In this document: one piece after another, positions 61,891-64,000 of the stretch
Layout: each line of letters starts with the position of its first letter
Position numbering within the stretch: position 1 is the stretch's first letter
Assembly: GCA_033439265.1 (NCBI GenBank)
Contig: JAVTVX010000010.1
Span: 25,409,056-25,473,055 of the forward strand
Origin: Dillenia suffruticosa
Taxonomy: Eukaryota; Streptophyta; Magnoliopsida; Dilleniales; Dilleniaceae
Direction: 5' to 3'
Length of the DNA stretch: 64,000 bases
Notes under the pieces: generated by a model
Databases searched by the model: none
What the model saw: the letters and a program-made list of their open reading frames with translations, nothing else
Told to the model about the DNA's origin: nothing
Translations under genes and position numbers: made by a program

Positions 61891-64000
61891 ATATTTAATA
61901 TTGAAATTCGTGTTCAAAATATTAATAAATTTTAATATTTTCTATGAATTCAAAATATAAATTATGTCATTTAATTTTATTCCGGGATTTAGTTTAATTC
62001 GAATACTGTTGGACTTAATTTAGGGAACTGACTCTCAGCTTATTTTTCATTCTTAAAATTTAAATTTAAAATTTTAATTAAAAAAATTTAATATCCTATC
62101 ACTAAACCCACCTCCCCTTATTTCTTTTATTCTCATTAACATAATTAAAATTTGTTCTATTAATTAAACATTTACATAAAGTCGTGTTACAACTCACAAC
62201 AAGAAAATCAGAGGAATTTTCTTCAAACACGTGCCCGCCAAAATTGACCTCTGAAGTGTGGGCCCATTTACACGTACCGAAAAATAAGAGTGAAGTAGAA
62301 GAATTTCACGCCACGACCATTTTTTTTCTCTTTCTTCTTCCTCCAAACTTATACGGATAATATTTTTTAAACATTAAAACACTTAAGGATAGTTTATCAT
62401 GGGATTTTAATCTCAACTAAAACTCAATACGCTAAATATTATTTTGATAATTAATGTAAATCATTGGTATCAAGTAGATTAATTCTTTTCCATAAAACTT
62501 TTTATTTCGCAAGCATGAATATTTTTTAAATATATTTTTATAATTTATCACGTATAATTATTTTTTAGTATGTTAGTGACGTCAAAAAAAATAATTTTAG
62601 AAACTAAGCGTCAGTACAATTTCTAGTACTAAATTAATTGGAAGTCACACCAAATTTTGTATAATGTGATTAGATCCAAAATTAGTTTTCCAGATCCATC
62701 TAAATTAGGTGGGTAGTAGTTGGGTTTTGAAAGTTGTAGTAAGTTCTTGCACGCCAAAGAATTACGTGACCTAAACGAGGTTGATAGTATTGCACTATTT
62801 CGGATATGGTCTTTGAGATAAGCTTGCGAATGCTCAAACCCTTCTCTTAAATCTCAAAGCAAATGGAAATGGTTTAAGCAAACTCAAATCATTGGTTGAC
62901 AGAAGTTGGTCGTGATGATCCATACACCTACCTAACGGTAGCAGTTTTTTTGAAACCTAAACCGATCTGGACCCGTTGATCATCGGGACCGGACTAGTAC
63001 TCGGTTTAGATTTCTTAACATCACTGGTTTTTGAAAAAAAAGTGGTCAAATCCCGGTTTGGTTCGGGAACAGTATTGAACCGGCCAACTCGTGTTTATTT
63101 AGTTTTTTTTTCTATCTCACTCTTACCCCCTTCGTAGTTTTATTTTCCTTTAAATGAATAAATTATGTCTCATTGATATTATATATTTTGAATATAATTT
63201 GATAAATATTTATGATTAAATATATAAATTTGAAATTATTAATATATTATAATTTAAATTTATTTATGATGTCATCGTGATGTCATCCGTTTTTTTGTTT
63301 GATCCGACCAGTTTGACCCGGTGATTCATTAATCTCTTGGCACGTGATTTCGTACTGCAATCCAAATTATAAAATATTAAATATAGAAGCATTTAAAATA
63401 GAAACTAATCTGATTCAAACCCAAATTCAATTTTTTGAAAGAAACCCTAAGGGTTTGAGGTGATTAGTATACCAATTTAAAATAACAATTTCTAGGTAGA
63501 GAAAGAAAAGATGGAACAATAGGTTTAGATTTTGAAAATTTGAAAATCTTGGTTTGTCCAATGTGAAAATAACTTTTTAAAAGGAAAATGAATGTTTCTC
63601 TTTTAAAATAGCAAGTCACCCGACCTTTCTTATACTGCAAACAAACATTTATTTCCTTCTTCGAATGGCCATTGCCTTTTCCTAGTATGAATGAAGTAAA
63701 TGTAGCAATTTCAAAGATTAAGAATTTTCGTCTAATTCACTTCCCTTTTTTAGCAAAAAGGTTAAGGAAGACATGCAGAATTACTTATTTAATATAATAT
63801 TACAAGAATTCTCATATGATATTTAGTACTTAATTTAAAAAATTATTATATGTTCGTCATTATTAAAATACTAATAATTTAAAACTTATTTAATTTGTAA
63901 AATATAAATCATAAATAGATCTGAATTTATGATTTTAATAATTTTTTATTATAATTCTTTTTTAACAATTAATTTATATTTTTATTATCAAATATAATTA
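61891..64000. other. Intergenic DNA to window end
   Basis: No gene recognised. An inverted SINE-like fragment may lie near 61975-62110. A segment at 62935-63085 is rich in CCGGTTTGGTTC / GAACCGG words like the 45.2-46.1 kb block. Beyond 63.1 kb it is AT-rich. Confidence 0.55.

Overview
The window is nuclear DNA from a flowering plant, most likely a eudicot. Genes carry GT-AG introns, intergenic DNA is AT-rich with many GA/CT and TA microsatellites, and products are plant-specific (SAUR, pectinesterase, 8-cysteine lipid-transfer protein, plant-type mitochondrial GDH). I cannot name the species.

Layout. (1) 141-4625, minus: 5' seven exons of a TMEM135-like membrane protein, whose 3' end lies beyond base 1. 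(2) 5972-8845 and 12537-15545: two copies of a ~3 kb block (X1, X2), each carrying the same broken LIL3-like (LHC-like) pseudogene. (3) 8846-12540, between X1 and X2: a copy of a pectinesterase-glycosyltransferase block also found at 54658-58350. Here the pectinesterase is 5'-truncated and dead, but the glycosyltransferase is open. (4) 15603-18575, minus: complete GDH2-type glutamate dehydrogenase (9 exons, 411 aa). (5) 18.7-28 kb: intergenic DNA with SINE-like copies and other repeats. (6) 28991-31712, minus: an intron-containing MED31 pseudogene, preceded by a LINE endonuclease relic. (7) 35131-43819, plus: complete nuclear poly(A)-binding protein (6 exons, 220 aa). (8) 47335-48004, minus: lipid-transfer-like protein (107 aa, second exon only 17 nt). 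(9) 51252-51731, minus: SAUR gene. (10) 54312-55860, plus: intact pectinesterase (365 aa), followed by two tail-to-tail DUF271-type glycosyltransferase genes at 56371-58103 and 59832-61418 (minus). The window therefore has three open glycosyltransferase paralogues.

The most striking structure is X1 - copied PME/GT block - X2. Both joints show 3-4 bp microhomology and the inserted block keeps its orientation, as expected of replication template switching that used a donor about 46 kb away. A small SINE-like insertion with a 12-bp target duplication sits in X2, and its empty site is visible in X1. Pectinesterase and the Golgi-type glycosyltransferases could both act on the cell wall, but that link is inference. 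I saw no CRISPR array, operon or defence system, and nothing I would call a new molecular system. The novelty is in genome rearrangement and retroposon biology.
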